Shown here piece after piece: positions 9,243 to 19,032 of a DNA stretch of 64,000 nucleotides. The number at the start of each line of letters is the position of its first letter. Position 1 is the stretch's first letter. The stretch is from Acidobacteriaceae bacterium (GTDB lineage: Bacteria; Acidobacteriota; Terriglobia; Terriglobales; Acidobacteriaceae), in NCBI GenBank assembly GCA_003139095.1, contig PLHW01000041.1, positions 62,261-126,260 of the forward strand, in the 5' to 3' direction. The position numbers and the translations under genes are program-made. The notes under the pieces were generated by a model, which saw only the letters and a list, made by a program, of their open reading frames with translations, had not been told where the DNA came from and ran no database searches.

Positions 9243-9697
9243 CGTTCCATTCTCCTTATTAGTTTTTAAGAGATTAGCGCCCGATACCGAGAGCGCGGCT
9301 TCACCCCGCAACGTGGTTGCGAAAGCCGGGGATTGCGCCAGCCGAGACAATTTTAGCTGCAAAGGTGTGCGGCAGTGACGATACCACAAATCTGTGAGCT
9401 TCGTCATACATTTGTAGGAACCTGCCAGTCCCTTCCCGTCCACGAGTCGTTCCATTTTGGACGATCTCGTTGGTTGGCGCCTCGCATCCGCGGTTACCTC
9501 AACTTCAATGCGGTTACGTGCTAAAACCCCACACGCGGCGTGATAACTCGCACTTAACCAAAAGAAATCGCTGTTGTGAAATGCAACCGACCGGTTAGGC
9601 CTCAAATTTTTCAATCACATACACGGAATCGATCACAGCCCGGTTTTGGCCCCTGCCATGCCTCACAGAAGGTGAATTACTTCGGGGAGCGTGTCGC
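9243..9697. other. 455-bp gap between cytochrome c and hemA
   Basis: A divergent intergenic region. I see no gene, RNA or repeat in it apart from the ribosome-binding sites of the two flanking genes. Confidence 0.5.
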
Positions 9698-10951
9698 TTG
9701 GAACCGGCATTAGTATTGGTCGGCCTGAATCATCGGACGGCACCTGTTGAAGTTCGCGAGCGTTTTTGGATGAGCGGATGCCGGCAGGGCGAAATCCTGT
9801 CCATGCTGGCGCAGGCAGAGGGGATTGAGGAAGCACTGGTCTACTCGACCTGCAATCGCACCGAGTTCGTGGTCTGGGGCGATGCGACGCTGGCTGTCAA
9901 CTCCATCCTCCGCCTCCTGACCGCCGAGTACGATCTAAAACTCCAGGAGTGGAACAGCTTTTATCGCCTGCTCGATGAGCGCGCGCTGGCCCATGCCTTC
10001 CGGGTGAGCTGCGGCCTGGATTCCATGTGCATTGGCGAAGAGCACATTGCCCGGCAGGTCAACATAGCATGGCAGCAGGCCCGCAACGCGGGTTGCACCG
10101 GGCGCTATCTCGATACCATCCTGCGCAAGGCGCTTTCGATTCGCCGGCGGGTTCGGCGCGAGACTTCACTCGGTGCGCACTTTGTTTCCGCTTCTTATGC
10201 CGCAGTTCGGCTAGCGGAACAGATATTTGGCTCGGTCGCGTCACGGAATATCGTTCTGCTGGGCGCGGGCAGCATGGGCGCAACCGCGGTTCAGGCGCTA
10301 CTCACGCGGGGAGCGCAGTCGGTATGCGTCATCAATCGCACCGCGAGCACTGCGATCGAACTTGCGCGGAAGGCAAATGGAACGGGCTCCGCATTCCAAG
10401 CGTGCGCCTTCGAAGATCGTTGGCAACACCTGGCTCAGGCCGATCTCATTATCAGCGCCACCTCCTCTCCGCGATTGGTCTTCACGGCGGACGACATGCG
10501 GCGCGTGGCCGTGGATCGCAAGGGCCGAAAGCTTGTCTTCATCGACCTGGCCCTGCCGCGCGACATCGACCCGGCCGTGCGCGAGTTCGAAGGAGTGCTG
10601 CTCTACGACTTGGAAGATCTCGAGCGGGCGGTCGAGCCTAGAATTATCGCGGGCGCCGTGGAATCGGAAGCGGAAAAAATCGTCCTCGCCGAGGTGCAAG
10701 CCTTCAAGAAAGAGTTGCTGGCGAACGTAGCAGGGCCGGAAGTGACCGCGCTTCGGATTCGCCTCGATGAGATTTGCCGCCAGGAACTGGAATCGTTCCG
10801 CATGGAGCAGGGGCCCTTCCCGAAAGACCAGGACCAGCTGATCGCGACCGTGAGCGCGCGCATCACTCACAAAATCGCAGGATCGCTGGCGCGTGAGCTG
10901 AAAATTGTTCCGGAACTGCGAGGCCGCAGCCGGATGATCGTCGGCGCGTGA
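9698..10951 (+). CDS. hemA: Glutamyl-tRNA reductase
   Basis: A 417-residue enzyme reducing glutamyl-tRNA to glutamate-1-semialdehyde, the first committed step of the C5 tetrapyrrole pathway. The N-terminal GLNHRTAPVEVRE and STCNRTE motifs are present, with the catalytic Cys at residue 52. A Rossmann segment (VLLGAGSMGATAV) binds NADPH, and a helical dimerisation domain follows. The start is TTG at 9698 with GGGGAG eight bases before it. It stands alone here, without hemC or hemD. The product pathway would supply heme for the cytochromes and corrin for NrdJ. Confidence 0.95.
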   Translation: MEPALVLVGLNHRTAPVEVRERFWMSGCRQGEILSMLAQAEGIEEALVYSTCNRTEFVVWGDATLAVNSILRLLTAEYDLKLQEWNSFYRLLDERALAHAFRVSCGLDSMCIGEEHIARQVNIAWQQARNAGCTGRYLDTILRKALSIRRRVRRETSLGAHFVSASYAAVRLAEQIFGSVASRNIVLLGAGSMGATAVQALLTRGAQSVCVINRTASTAIELARKANGTGSAFQACAFEDRWQHLAQADLIISATSSPRLVFTADDMRRVAVDRKGRKLVFIDLALPRDIDPAVREFEGVLLYDLEDLERAVEPRIIAGAVESEAEKIVLAEVQAFKKELLANVAGPEVTALRIRLDEICRQELESFRMEQGPFPKDQDQLIATVSARITHKIAGSLARELKIVPELRGRSRMIVGA

Positions 10952-10974
10952 GGTTAGCGAGTCTCGCCAGTCGA

Positions 10975-11074
10975 CGCCTCCCTAGAAAAGAGCCGTAGCT
11001 CACTGCAACCATGTGGTTGGCGTGCAACCTCTTTTCATGCCTCGTTGTGACCGGATTCCGGTCATGCTGACCTG
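10975..11074. repeat. 100-bp direct repeat, copy A
   Basis: About 92 of 100 bases match copy B at 13291-13390 in the same orientation. Both contain an AAAAGAG ... CTCTTTT stem and a TGACCGGA/TCCGGTCA dyad, so the unit could fold into two hairpins. The two copies bracket the FG-GAP gene. The remaining 200 bp to that gene's stop hold nothing else recognisable apart from a short AGCCGC/GCGGCT stem. Confidence 0.8.
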
Positions 11075-11279
11075 ATAGCAGAAGTTACCGAGCAACCACT
11101 TCCGCGTGCTGCAAAAGAAGAGCCGCCCTGAAATCGAGCGGCTGATCTGAGACATCGAGTTCACTGGTCAGCAGCGCAATGGCCGTCGAAGCTTATTCCG
11201 CCGCCTGACCTCTATCGAGTTGAAGTTCCGCGCCGCGCCTGCAATGCGTTCAGGATGAAAGCGGATGTGACCGTGGTCG

Positions 11280-12908
11280 TCACTGTTCCACGACCTGCTT
11301 CATTGTTCCTGAGCTGGCTCCGAAAAAACCACCTCCGGCATAACTGGCCTTGATGGTGTAAGTCTCCGCTTTGGAGAAAGATGTGTTCAAGCTCGCGACC
11401 CCATTTGTTGTCGTAGCCGTTCCCAGCTTCGTCTTGCCGGTGGAGAACGCAACGATCTGTCCGTCCGGAATGGGTCGAGTCGAACTAACCGTTGCCGTGA
11501 AAGTAACGGTCTGGCCGACCTGCGATGGGTTGGGCGACGAGGTGACCGTGGTAGTCGTGATCGCCCGCGTAGTTTTGTTCAGCAGTACGCCAACTCCACC
11601 ATTGCTGCAATCGCTGAAGCATGCGTCGACCACAACCAGATCGGGCCTGCCGTCGCCGTTCACATCCCCGATCGCGATCGAAGAGGTCGACCACCATTCG
11701 GGGGGTCCGCCACCGGAGCTGTAAAGGACAGCTTTCTGGAAGGTTCCGTTCCCGTTGCCCAGCAAAACCCCAACTTTGCCGTCATCGTCTGCCACGACAA
11801 CGTCGGGCTTGCCATCCCCGTTGACATCCGCGACGGCTACCGAGTAGGCGCCGCCAGCCCCCGAGGAATACGTGACCGCCGGCTGGAAGGTGCCGTCGCC
11901 GTTGCCCAGCAGTACGCCTACTGCGCCATGGGTGAACGGCCACGGCCCCTCGTCGGCCACGACCAGATCTGGATAGCCGTCGCCATTCACGTCCGCGACA
12001 GCAACAGAATTTGCTTCCCAAGAACCGCCTGAGCCCGCGTCGTAGGTCACGGCCGGCTGGAAGGTGCCGTCGCCATTACCCAGCAGCACGCCCACAGAGC
12101 CACAGCACGACACACAGCTATAATCCAAACAACCGTTGGCCACCACTAGGTCCGGTTTGCCGTCATTGTTCACGTCGGCGATCGCGACGGAAAAGGCGAG
12201 GTATCCGGGCACCCCGTAACTGACGGCGGGCTGGAACGTGCCATCGCCGTTGTTCAGCAACACGCTCACTTCGTTAGTGTTGCAACCTTCAGCATAACAG
12301 TACTCGGCCACGACCAGATCTGGATAGCCGTCGCCGTTCAGATCCGCGATGGCGACCGAATCCGCTGCCCAGACGCTGTAGCTGACAGGAGCCTGGAAGG
12401 TGCCGTCGCCGTTGCCCAGCAAGACGCTCACCGAACCCTCGCTGTCGCTCTGACAGCCGTCGACGCAGTTCGCCACAACAATATCGGGCTTGCCATCGCC
12501 GTTCACGTCCCCGATCGCGACCGCATTGGGATCGCCCCCTCCCGTCGAATAGGGCACCGCTGTCTGGAAGGTGCCGTTGCCGTTGCCCAGCAGTACGGCC
12601 ACCGTGCCGAGACCACTGTTGACGACAGCCAAATCCAGTTTGCCGTCGCCGTTCAGGTCCGCGATCGCGACAGAAGCGGCGGAAGGCCCCTCGCCCGGGC
12701 CCGAGCTGTAGGTCACTGCCTTCGCAAAAAGCACCTGCGGCTTTTGCGCATCCGAGGCCAGTTGTGCGGGGCTAACTACATGTTGAGAAAACTCCGGACC
12801 CGCGCCCGGCATTTGCGCCAGGGCGACGAACGCGACCGAGAGGATCAGAATTGCGATGAAGGAAACAACAACACTGAGAGAATGATTACGACTGAACTTG
12901 CGCCTCAT
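11280..12908 (-). CDS. Secreted FG-GAP/VCBS-repeat protein with Ig-like C-terminus
   Basis: A 542-residue exported protein. A signal peptide with a hydrophobic core at about residues 12-31 is followed by seven FG-GAP-type repeats. Each has a calcium-loop motif such as DLNGDGKLD or DVNGDGYPD, then a VLLGNGDGTFQ strand, and together they probably form a seven-bladed propeller. The last 90 residues (TTTTVTSSPNPSQVGQTVTF onward) match a bacterial Ig-like domain. The role is probably surface or extracellular binding. GAAGGAGGT lies seven bases before the ATG. The gene is bracketed by two 100-bp direct repeats, which suggests insertion or duplication of the segment. Confidence 0.9.
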   Translation of the reverse strand: MRRKFSRNHSLSVVVSFIAILILSVAFVALAQMPGAGPEFSQHVVSPAQLASDAQKPQVLFAKAVTYSSGPGEGPSAASVAIADLNGDGKLDLAVVNSGLGTVAVLLGNGNGTFQTAVPYSTGGGDPNAVAIGDVNGDGKPDIVVANCVDGCQSDSEGSVSVLLGNGDGTFQAPVSYSVWAADSVAIADLNGDGYPDLVVAEYCYAEGCNTNEVSVLLNNGDGTFQPAVSYGVPGYLAFSVAIADVNNDGKPDLVVANGCLDYSCVSCCGSVGVLLGNGDGTFQPAVTYDAGSGGSWEANSVAVADVNGDGYPDLVVADEGPWPFTHGAVGVLLGNGDGTFQPAVTYSSGAGGAYSVAVADVNGDGKPDVVVADDDGKVGVLLGNGNGTFQKAVLYSSGGGPPEWWSTSSIAIGDVNGDGRPDLVVVDACFSDCSNGGVGVLLNKTTRAITTTTVTSSPNPSQVGQTVTFTATVSSTRPIPDGQIVAFSTGKTKLGTATTTNGVASLNTSFSKAETYTIKASYAGGGFFGASSGTMKQVVEQ

Positions 12909-13290
12909 ACACTACCTCCTTCACGGATGGAAGCGGGGCCGTGGTCGTGATCGGTCATTCAGCTTCAAGCGTTCCGATCGCGAACTGCCAGGCCCAAACC
13001 TGGGAAACGTAGCCAACACGCCAATTGCTATAGAAGGGGCCCGCGTTCAGCGCTCTCGCCTCAGGGGGTGTGCTCGTGCGGGGAAGTACTCTTCGGAGAG
13101 GCGCAAGATGACGCCGTCACCCATAGAACACGAATGCGCGCGTCTTGTCAGTGAGATGGGTCATAGCTCGATGTGACTGGACGACCTGGAGGCCGCTGCG
13201 CAAAGCCTGGTCCGACCTTAACTGTCGCAAAATCGCGATAGCGCTCATCAACCTTCAGAAAGGCGAAACAAAGGCGCAAGCTTGCGACAT

Positions 13291-13390
13291 CGCCTCCCTA
13301 GAAAAGAGCCGCAACTCACTGCAACCAGGTGGTTGGCGGGGAACCTCTTTTCATCCTTCGTTGTGACCGGACTCCGGTCATGCTGACCTG
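13291..13390. repeat. 100-bp direct repeat, copy B
   Basis: Second copy of the element at 10975-11074, with about 8 substitutions and no indels in 100 bp, same orientation. The dyads are conserved, including the TGACCGGA/TCCGGTCA palindrome, which here carries a central C instead of T. Confidence 0.8.
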
Positions 13391-13698
13391 GCTTAGGCCT
13401 ATCTCAGAAACAGTGCGCAGTAAACGCGCCCCGGCGAAAAATTCCCTATCTCATTGAAAAATAAATATCTTACGTCTACGTCCCTATTTTTCAAAGATCA
13501 AGCCTCGATCCTTGGCTAAGTTATTGATTCTAAAGTATTTTACTAAATCCTTATTCCTCAAAGATCTAGCCGGAATTTCTCCCTAACCAACTGATTCTAA
13601 AAGATCGACTTATGTGCTAAATGTTACTAAATGGTATATAGCAGTCTCATCGCCGCAATCTCGCAATCGGCGATAGGCCGACTCTCGCCGCCCGGAAC
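13391..13698. other. AT-rich gap with repeated GATTCTAAA motif
   Basis: Clearly more AT-rich than the surroundings. Contains TTGATTCTAAAG at 13524-13535 and CTGATTCTAAAAG at 13591-13603, plus two TCAAAGATC-like words. The same TTGATTCTAAAG occurs at 32731-32742. No gene is visible. Confidence 0.5.
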
Positions 13699-14592
13699 TT
13701 ACTTGCTCGTCTGCCACTCGCGGTAGGCTTCGCTTTTGCCGATTCCGCGCTCCTTGGCGACTTTCTTGAGCGCGGCCTTCTCGTCCAGCTTCTCCACCGT
13801 CATCACCTCGTGAACACGCTGGGCCAACGTCTGCTCCGGGCTGGCAGCGCGCGGCTCGGAGCTGTCTGGCTTCCCGATCATCAGCGTGATCTCACCTTTA
13901 ACGTCCCCGCGCTTGCGTAGCTCGTCAAGCACATCCGCTGCCCGGCCACGAAGGAATTCCTCATGCAGCTTCGTCACCTCGCGTGCAACCACCACGTGGC
14001 GGCCTTCTCCCAGAACCTCGCAAACATCCGCCAGGGCATCAAGCAGGCGATGCGGGGCTTCATAGAAGACCTGCGTTCGGGGCGATTCGCGAACGCTTTC
14101 GAGCAGCTTGCGGCGCTGGCCCGATTTTGCGGGGAGAAATCCGCTGAAGCGGAAGGAATCCGTGGGAAGCCCGCTGGCCACGAGCGCGGCCAGATACGCC
14201 GATGCGCCCGGAATGGGAACAACCGGAACGTGATGGCGGATGGCGAGCGTGATCAGGCGGAAACCAGGATCAGAGATGCCGGGCATCCCGGCGTCGGTGA
14301 CGAGCGCGATTTTGGCGCCCGACTCGAGATCGACGACGAGCTCGGCCGCCTTCGTCATCTCGTTGTGCTCGTGATAGCTGACGGTGCGGGTGTGAATCCC
14401 GTAATGGGTAAGGAGCTTCTGCGTCTGCCGCGTGTCTTCGCACGCGATGAGGTCAACCTCTTTGAGCACGCGCAGGGCGCGGAGGGTAATGTCTTCGAGA
14501 TTGCCGATGGGCGTGGCAACCAGGTAGAGCGCGGAGCCGGGGCCAAGCGTGCCGCGGGCATCGTTGGTCTGCGGTTGGGTTTCCGTCGGCAT
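13699..14592 (-). CDS. rsmI: 16S rRNA (cytidine-1402-2'-O)-methyltransferase
   Basis: A 297-residue SAM-dependent methyltransferase of the tetrapyrrole-methylase fold. RsmI motifs are clear: LYLVATPIGNLEDIT, CEDTRQTQKLL, DAGMPGISDPGF and IPGASA. It 2'-O-methylates C1402 in the decoding centre of 16S rRNA. About 20 residues precede the core; the C-terminal 50 residues are a helical extension. It is divergent from recA. Confidence 0.95.
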   Translation of the reverse strand: MPTETQPQTNDARGTLGPGSALYLVATPIGNLEDITLRALRVLKEVDLIACEDTRQTQKLLTHYGIHTRTVSYHEHNEMTKAAELVVDLESGAKIALVTDAGMPGISDPGFRLITLAIRHHVPVVPIPGASAYLAALVASGLPTDSFRFSGFLPAKSGQRRKLLESVRESPRTQVFYEAPHRLLDALADVCEVLGEGRHVVVAREVTKLHEEFLRGRAADVLDELRKRGDVKGEITLMIGKPDSSEPRAASPEQTLAQRVHEVMTVEKLDEKAALKKVAKERGIGKSEAYREWQTSK

Positions 14593-14620
14593 AGGGAAAG
14601 TCTAACAAGAACTGAGGCAC

Positions 14621-14660
14621 GAGGTTGCGAGGTTTCAAAGTTTCAGGGGTTCAAGGTTGT
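14621..14660. repeat. 8-bp tandem repeat upstream of rsmI
   Basis: Five degenerate 8-bp units (GAGGTTGC, GAGGTTTC, AAAGTTTC, AGGGGTTC, AAGGTTGT). The unit resembles the one at 8831. Only one arm is evident. Confidence 0.6.
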
Positions 14661-14833
14661 GAACAGCGCGCCGTGAACCATTCCGATCAACGCCATGCTT
14701 CGCTTTTCATTCTCCTCGTGCTAAACTGAACGAAATCGATGTGACAGCCAACACTTCTCGCTCCAGCCCGCGGGTGTAGGCTACGAAACACGTGATACCC
14801 GCAATCTAGAATCGAAAATCAGGAGCAGCCACC

Positions 14834-15958
14834 ATGGCGGACGATCGCAGCAGAACAGACGAGCGCAACAAGGCAATCGATCTCGCGTTTTCGCAGATTG
14901 AAAAGCAGTTTGGCAAAGGTTCGATCATGCGGTTGGGATCGAAGGAAGCGATTGTTCCCATCGCTGTAATTTCGACGGGTGCGATTTCGTTTGACGCCGC
15001 GCTCGGAGTAGGCGGAGTGCCGCGCGGGCGCGTGATTGAGATTTTCGGGCCGGAGTCTTCGGGCAAAACGACGATTGCGCTCCAGGTGATTGCCGAGGCT
15101 CAGAAAAACGGCGGCATGGCGGCGTTTGTCGACGCGGAGCACGCTCTCGATCCCGGCTACGCGAAAAAACTCGGCGTGGACGTGGACAACCTGCTGGTTT
15201 CGCAGCCCGACTACGGCGAGCAGGCGCTGGAGATCACCGAGGCGCTGGTGCGGTCGAACGCGATTGACGTGCTGGTCGTGGACTCGGTGGCCGCGCTCGT
15301 GCCCAAGGCCGAACTCGATGGCGAAATGGGCGACAGCCACATGGGCCTGCAGGCGCGGCTGATGTCGCAAGCGCTGCGCAAACTGACGGGCACGGTGTCG
15401 AAGTCGCGCACGAGCCTGATCTTCATCAACCAGATCCGCGAGAAAATTGGCGTAATGTTCGGCAATCCCGAAACGACGACGGGCGGGCGCGCGCTGAAAT
15501 TTTACTCGTCGGTGCGTATCGATATCCGGCGCATTGCCGCCATTAAGGAAGGCGACGTGGTCACCGGCTCGCGCACGCGCGTCAAGGTGGTGAAAAACAA
15601 GGTGGCGGCGCCATTCCGCGAGGCCGAGTTCGACATTCTTTACGGCGAGGGCATTTCGCGTGAGGGCGACCTGCTCGATCTGGCGGTGAACAACAACATC
15701 GTTGAGAAATCCGGGTCGTGGTTCAGCTATAAGGGCGAACGCATTGGCCAGGGCCGCGAGAATGCGCGCGCATTTCTGAAAGAAAATAAAGATGTGCTGG
15801 CCAAGCTCGATACCGAAGTGCGCAAAGCGCTGGGACTGATTCCGGCAGCGGCTCCGGTTGCGGCGGCGCAGGCATCAGCAGCGCCCGCCAGCGGCAAGGT
15901 AGCGACGATGCCAGCCGCTGCACCGGAAGCTTCGAAAGTGCCGGCAGCGAGGCGATAG
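14834..15958 (+). CDS. recA: Recombinase RecA
   Basis: A 374-residue RecA that forms the ATP-dependent strand-exchange filament and triggers LexA-type cleavage. Walker A is GPESSGKT (72-79). The MAW region (RGRVIEIFG), loop L1/L2 residues, and [20 protein letters not shown] are intact. The last 40 residues are an Ala/Pro-rich extension rather than the usual acidic tail. No SOS box of the E. coli or Bacillus type was seen upstream. recX is in the same window at 29960 but not adjacent. A GC-rich 8-bp hairpin lies at 15972-15995 after the stop; its T-run is on the wrong side for a standard terminator. Confidence 0.98.
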   Translation: MADDRSRTDERNKAIDLAFSQIEKQFGKGSIMRLGSKEAIVPIAVISTGAISFDAALGVGGVPRGRVIEIFGPESSGKTTIALQVIAEAQKNGGMAAFVDAEHALDPGYAKKLGVDVDNLLVSQPDYGEQALEITEALVRSNAIDVLVVDSVAALVPKAELDGEMGDSHMGLQARLMSQALRKLTGTVSKSRTSLIFINQIREKIGVMFGNPETTTGGRALKFYSSVRIDIRRIAAIKEGDVVTGSRTRVKVVKNKVAAPFREAEFDILYGEGISREGDLLDLAVNNNIVEKSGSWFSYKGERIGQGRENARAFLKENKDVLAKLDTEVRKALGLIPAAAPVAAAQASAAPASGKVATMPAAAPEASKVPAARR

Positions 15959-16093
15959 CGTTTTTTTCTCAGAGCGGCGGGCGTGCTCGCCGCTCATCCC
16001 CTCTCCCGCGCAACCTCACTCGTTTCTCCGCAATGTGATTGCCATTCCTGTTTCCCCACCGATACAATCTAGGCTTTCCCCGCCGAGGGCCCC

Positions 16094-16699
16094 GTGAAAC
16101 GTGTGAAAGCCATTTATCCCGGTTCGTTCGATCCGCCGACCAACGGGCATCTCGACCTGATTGAACGCGGCAGCAAGATTTTTGACGAATTGGTGGTTGC
16201 CATCCTTCGCAACCCCGAAAAAGATCCGCTCTTCAGCGTGAATGACCGGCGGCAAATGCTCGAGTCGATGACCGCCGGGTTCGAGAATGTTTCCGTCGAT
16301 ACATTCCACGGGCTGACGGTTGACTATGCCCTACGCGTTGACGCGCGCGCGATTTTGCGCGGCATCCGCGCCATCAGCGACTATGAATATGAACTGCAAA
16401 TGGCGCTGATGAATCGCAAGCTTCAGCCGGGACTCGAAACCGTATTCATGATGCCGGCGGAAAAGTATTCGTATCTGAGTTCGCGGCTGGTGCGGGAGGT
16501 GGCGCAATTGGGCGGTCCCGTGAATTGCCTGGTGCCGGCGCTGGTGGTGCAAAAACTGCGCGAGAAAATGGATGTCGCGCACAAGTTCAACATCGACGAC
16601 GACGGCGGCGGCCCAGAAGCGGCGCCGGAAGCGGCACAGCGCATGTCACCGGAAAAGGCAATCGACGCAAAACCAAAATCCAGGAAAAGGAAATCATGA
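16094..16699 (+). CDS. coaD: Phosphopantetheine adenylyltransferase
   Basis: A 201-residue protein; the first 160 residues are a complete CoaD, which makes dephospho-CoA from 4'-phosphopantetheine and ATP. The nucleotidyltransferase motif TNGHLDLI (the T/HxGH site), the RGIRAISDYEYE segment and KYSYLSSRLVRE are present. A tail of about 40 charged and Pro/Ala residues is longer than usual. The start is GTG at 16094. The stop overlaps the next gene's start (ATGA), so the two are translationally coupled. Confidence 0.95.
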   Translation: MKRVKAIYPGSFDPPTNGHLDLIERGSKIFDELVVAILRNPEKDPLFSVNDRRQMLESMTAGFENVSVDTFHGLTVDYALRVDARAILRGIRAISDYEYELQMALMNRKLQPGLETVFMMPAEKYSYLSSRLVREVAQLGGPVNCLVPALVVQKLREKMDVAHKFNIDDDGGGPEAAPEAAQRMSPEKAIDAKPKSRKRKS

Positions 16700-17901
16700 C
16701 GACAGCCACTGGGACGGTGACCCATCCCATTCAACTGACGGAGCGCATCAACCGGATTGAGCCTTCGGCCACGATGGCCGCGGTCGCGGAAGCGGAGAAG
16801 TTGCGGCAGTCGGGATTCGACGTGGTGGACATGACTGCGGGCGAGCCACACTTTATGACGCCGGAGCATATCAAAGAGGCGGCGATCGCAGCCGTCCGCG
16901 CCAATTTTTCGCGATACACGCCCGTGGGCGGAACAACGGAATTAAAAGATGCGATCATCCAGCGCCACGCGACCGATTTCGGCTCACACTACAAGCGCGA
17001 AGAAACGTGCGCCTCGGTGGGCGGCAAACACGCGCTGTTCAATGTGATTTCCGTATTGGTGGATCACGGCGATGAAGTGATTCTTCCCGTGCCGTACTGG
17101 GTTTCTTTCAAGGATATGGTGCGCTACGTCGGCGGGACGTGCGTCCTGCTGAAGGCGGACGAGACGCAGGGCTTCCGCGTAACGGCACAGATGATCGAGC
17201 GGCTGATCACGCCAAAAACGAAGCTCATCATTTTGAATTCGCCGTCGAATCCGTCGGGCGCGGTGATGAGCCCTGCGGACATGACCGAGGTTGTGCGCCT
17301 GGCGCATGAGCGCGGCATCTGGGTGATTTCGGACGAATGCTACGTTTACCTGAACTACACCGGGCACGATTTTTCCGTGGGGTCGCTCAATGAATACCGC
17401 GACCGTTTTCTGGTGGTGGGATCGCTTTCGAAGACGTATGCCATGACCGGATGGCGGCTAGGCTACACGCTTGGGCCGACGGCGGTGGTGGGCGCGGTGC
17501 AGAAGCTTCAGAGCCAGCAAACGTCCAATCCCACGTCGATTGTGCAGAAAGCCGGCACAGCGGCGCTTTCGGGCTCGCAGCAATGTTTGTGGGAAATGAA
17601 AGAGGAATACCGCAGGCTGCGCGATCATATCGTGAACGGCTTGCGCACGATTCCGGGCGTGGCCTGCACGATGCCGCAGGGCGCGTTTTATGCGTTTCCG
17701 AATGTCTCGACGTTTATTGGCAAGAGCGGAATCAAATGCAGCGCCGATATTGCTCATGGCTTGCTGCACAAGGCGCACGTTGCCACCGTGGCAGGTGAGG
17801 GATTCGGAACGACCGAGCATGTCCGGCTGTCGTACGCGACGGCGGCGGAAAATATCGATAAGGCACTGGAGCGCATGCGGGGTTATTTTGCGGCGCTCTG
17901 A
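16696..17901 (+). CDS. Class I PLP-dependent aminotransferase (aspartate aminotransferase-like)
   Basis: A 401-residue fold-type I aminotransferase of the AspC/AspB I-gamma group. The PLP lysine is in GSLSKTYAMTGWRLGY. The substrate-binding segments TAGEPHFMTP, NSPSNPSGAV (Asn contacting PLP) and SDECYVYLNY are typical. The C-terminal Arg of RLSYATAAENI would bind the substrate carboxylate. ATGA overlap with coaD gives coupling; AAAAGGA supplies the ribosome-binding site. The likely reaction is aspartate/2-oxoglutarate transamination, but aromatic or prephenate substrates cannot be ruled out. Confidence 0.9.
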   Translation: MTTATGTVTHPIQLTERINRIEPSATMAAVAEAEKLRQSGFDVVDMTAGEPHFMTPEHIKEAAIAAVRANFSRYTPVGGTTELKDAIIQRHATDFGSHYKREETCASVGGKHALFNVISVLVDHGDEVILPVPYWVSFKDMVRYVGGTCVLLKADETQGFRVTAQMIERLITPKTKLIILNSPSNPSGAVMSPADMTEVVRLAHERGIWVISDECYVYLNYTGHDFSVGSLNEYRDRFLVVGSLSKTYAMTGWRLGYTLGPTAVVGAVQKLQSQQTSNPTSIVQKAGTAALSGSQQCLWEMKEEYRRLRDHIVNGLRTIPGVACTMPQGAFYAFPNVSTFIGKSGIKCSADIAHGLLHKAHVATVAGEGFGTTEHVRLSYATAAENIDKALERMRGYFAAL

Positions 17902-17972
17902 GAAATATTCTTGCCGTTTTTCGTGCTCTACGAGTATCAACCTCTTCTTGTGATTCATATCGCCGGCGCCCG

Positions 17973-18974
17973 ATGACCCAACTTTACCCATTCCTCATGT
18001 CGCCCATGTTCGACCCACGCCCCTGGGGCACGCTGGACCTTGCGCCGATTTATCCCAATGCCAAATTCAACGAGAAGATTGGCGAGGCCTGGCTTACCGG
18101 CGACAACTGCGTGGTGACGAACGGGTCGCTGGCCCGGCGCACGCTTGCCGACTTGAGCAAGGAATTCGGGCCGGAGCTCGTGGGCACGGCGGCGCGGGAT
18201 CCGCAGCGCTTTCCGCTGCTGATGAAATTTCTGTTTCCGGCGGAGAAGCTTTCGGTGCAGGTGCATCCCGATGATGCGACCGCGCAGCAATTTGGCGAGC
18301 CTTGGGGCAAGACTGAATGCTGGTATGTGGCCCACGCGAGGTCGGGAGCACAGATTGCGCTCGGGCTGAAATCCGGCGTCAAGCGCGCGGAGTTCGCGCA
18401 GGCGATCCAGGAAAATCGCGCCGAGGAATTGCTGAACTGGGTGAATGTCTATCAGGGCGAGATGATCTACGTCGCCGGTGGCACGGTGCACACGCTCGGT
18501 CCGGGCTCGGTAATTGTCGAGACGCAGCAGCAGTCGGACACTACATATCGGCTCTATGACTACGGACGGCCGCGGCCGTTGCATCTGGAGCGCGGCCTCG
18601 CCTCCGTGAAAGAGCAGGTCGCGTCGGGAAAGGTGATCCGGCCAGCGCCGGTCGAAATTGCAGATGGGGCGGGCCGGATGTCGGAAATGATCCGTGCCCC
18701 GTATTTCTCTGTGGACTTGTGCGAGTTGAAAAAGCCGCACGAATTTTCTACGCGCGACGGGTCGGGTAAAGATTCGGTCCAGATTCTGGTCGCGGTCAAC
18801 GGCTGCGGGATCGTGGAAGTCGCGGGACAGGCTCCCGTCACGTTGGCCAAGGGAGACGCCGTGGTGATTCCCGCGGCATTAGGTCAGTTCACGTTGCGCC
18901 CGCAGTGGGCGGTAGAGTTTCTACGGGCCGGCGTGCCAGGCAGCGATGTGCTGGAACCGCGGACACGGTTCTAG
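17973..18974 (+). CDS. manA: Mannose-6-phosphate isomerase, class I
   Basis: A 333-residue zinc-dependent cupin isomerase that interconverts fructose-6-P and mannose-6-P. Metal and substrate motifs are visible: LSVQVHPDD (His/Glu metal ligands nearby in WGKTECWYV), GTVHTLGPG and ETQQQSDTTYRLYDYGRP. The following two genes continue the route to GDP-mannose. No strong ribosome-binding site precedes the ATG. Confidence 0.9.
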   Translation: MTQLYPFLMSPMFDPRPWGTLDLAPIYPNAKFNEKIGEAWLTGDNCVVTNGSLARRTLADLSKEFGPELVGTAARDPQRFPLLMKFLFPAEKLSVQVHPDDATAQQFGEPWGKTECWYVAHARSGAQIALGLKSGVKRAEFAQAIQENRAEELLNWVNVYQGEMIYVAGGTVHTLGPGSVIVETQQQSDTTYRLYDYGRPRPLHLERGLASVKEQVASGKVIRPAPVEIADGAGRMSEMIRAPYFSVDLCELKKPHEFSTRDGSGKDSVQILVAVNGCGIVEVAGQAPVTLAKGDAVVIPAALGQFTLRPQWAVEFLRAGVPGSDVLEPRTRF

Positions 18975-19032
18975 CGATCGCAATCTGCAATGATTTTCAG
19001 AATCGGTCCGCAACCAACTACAATCTCAAGCG

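Noticed and set aside
14700-14833. LexA/SOS box before recA
   Set aside because: Neither CTGT-N8-ACAG nor GAAC-N4-GTTC was found; acidobacterial boxes may differ, so regulation is left open.
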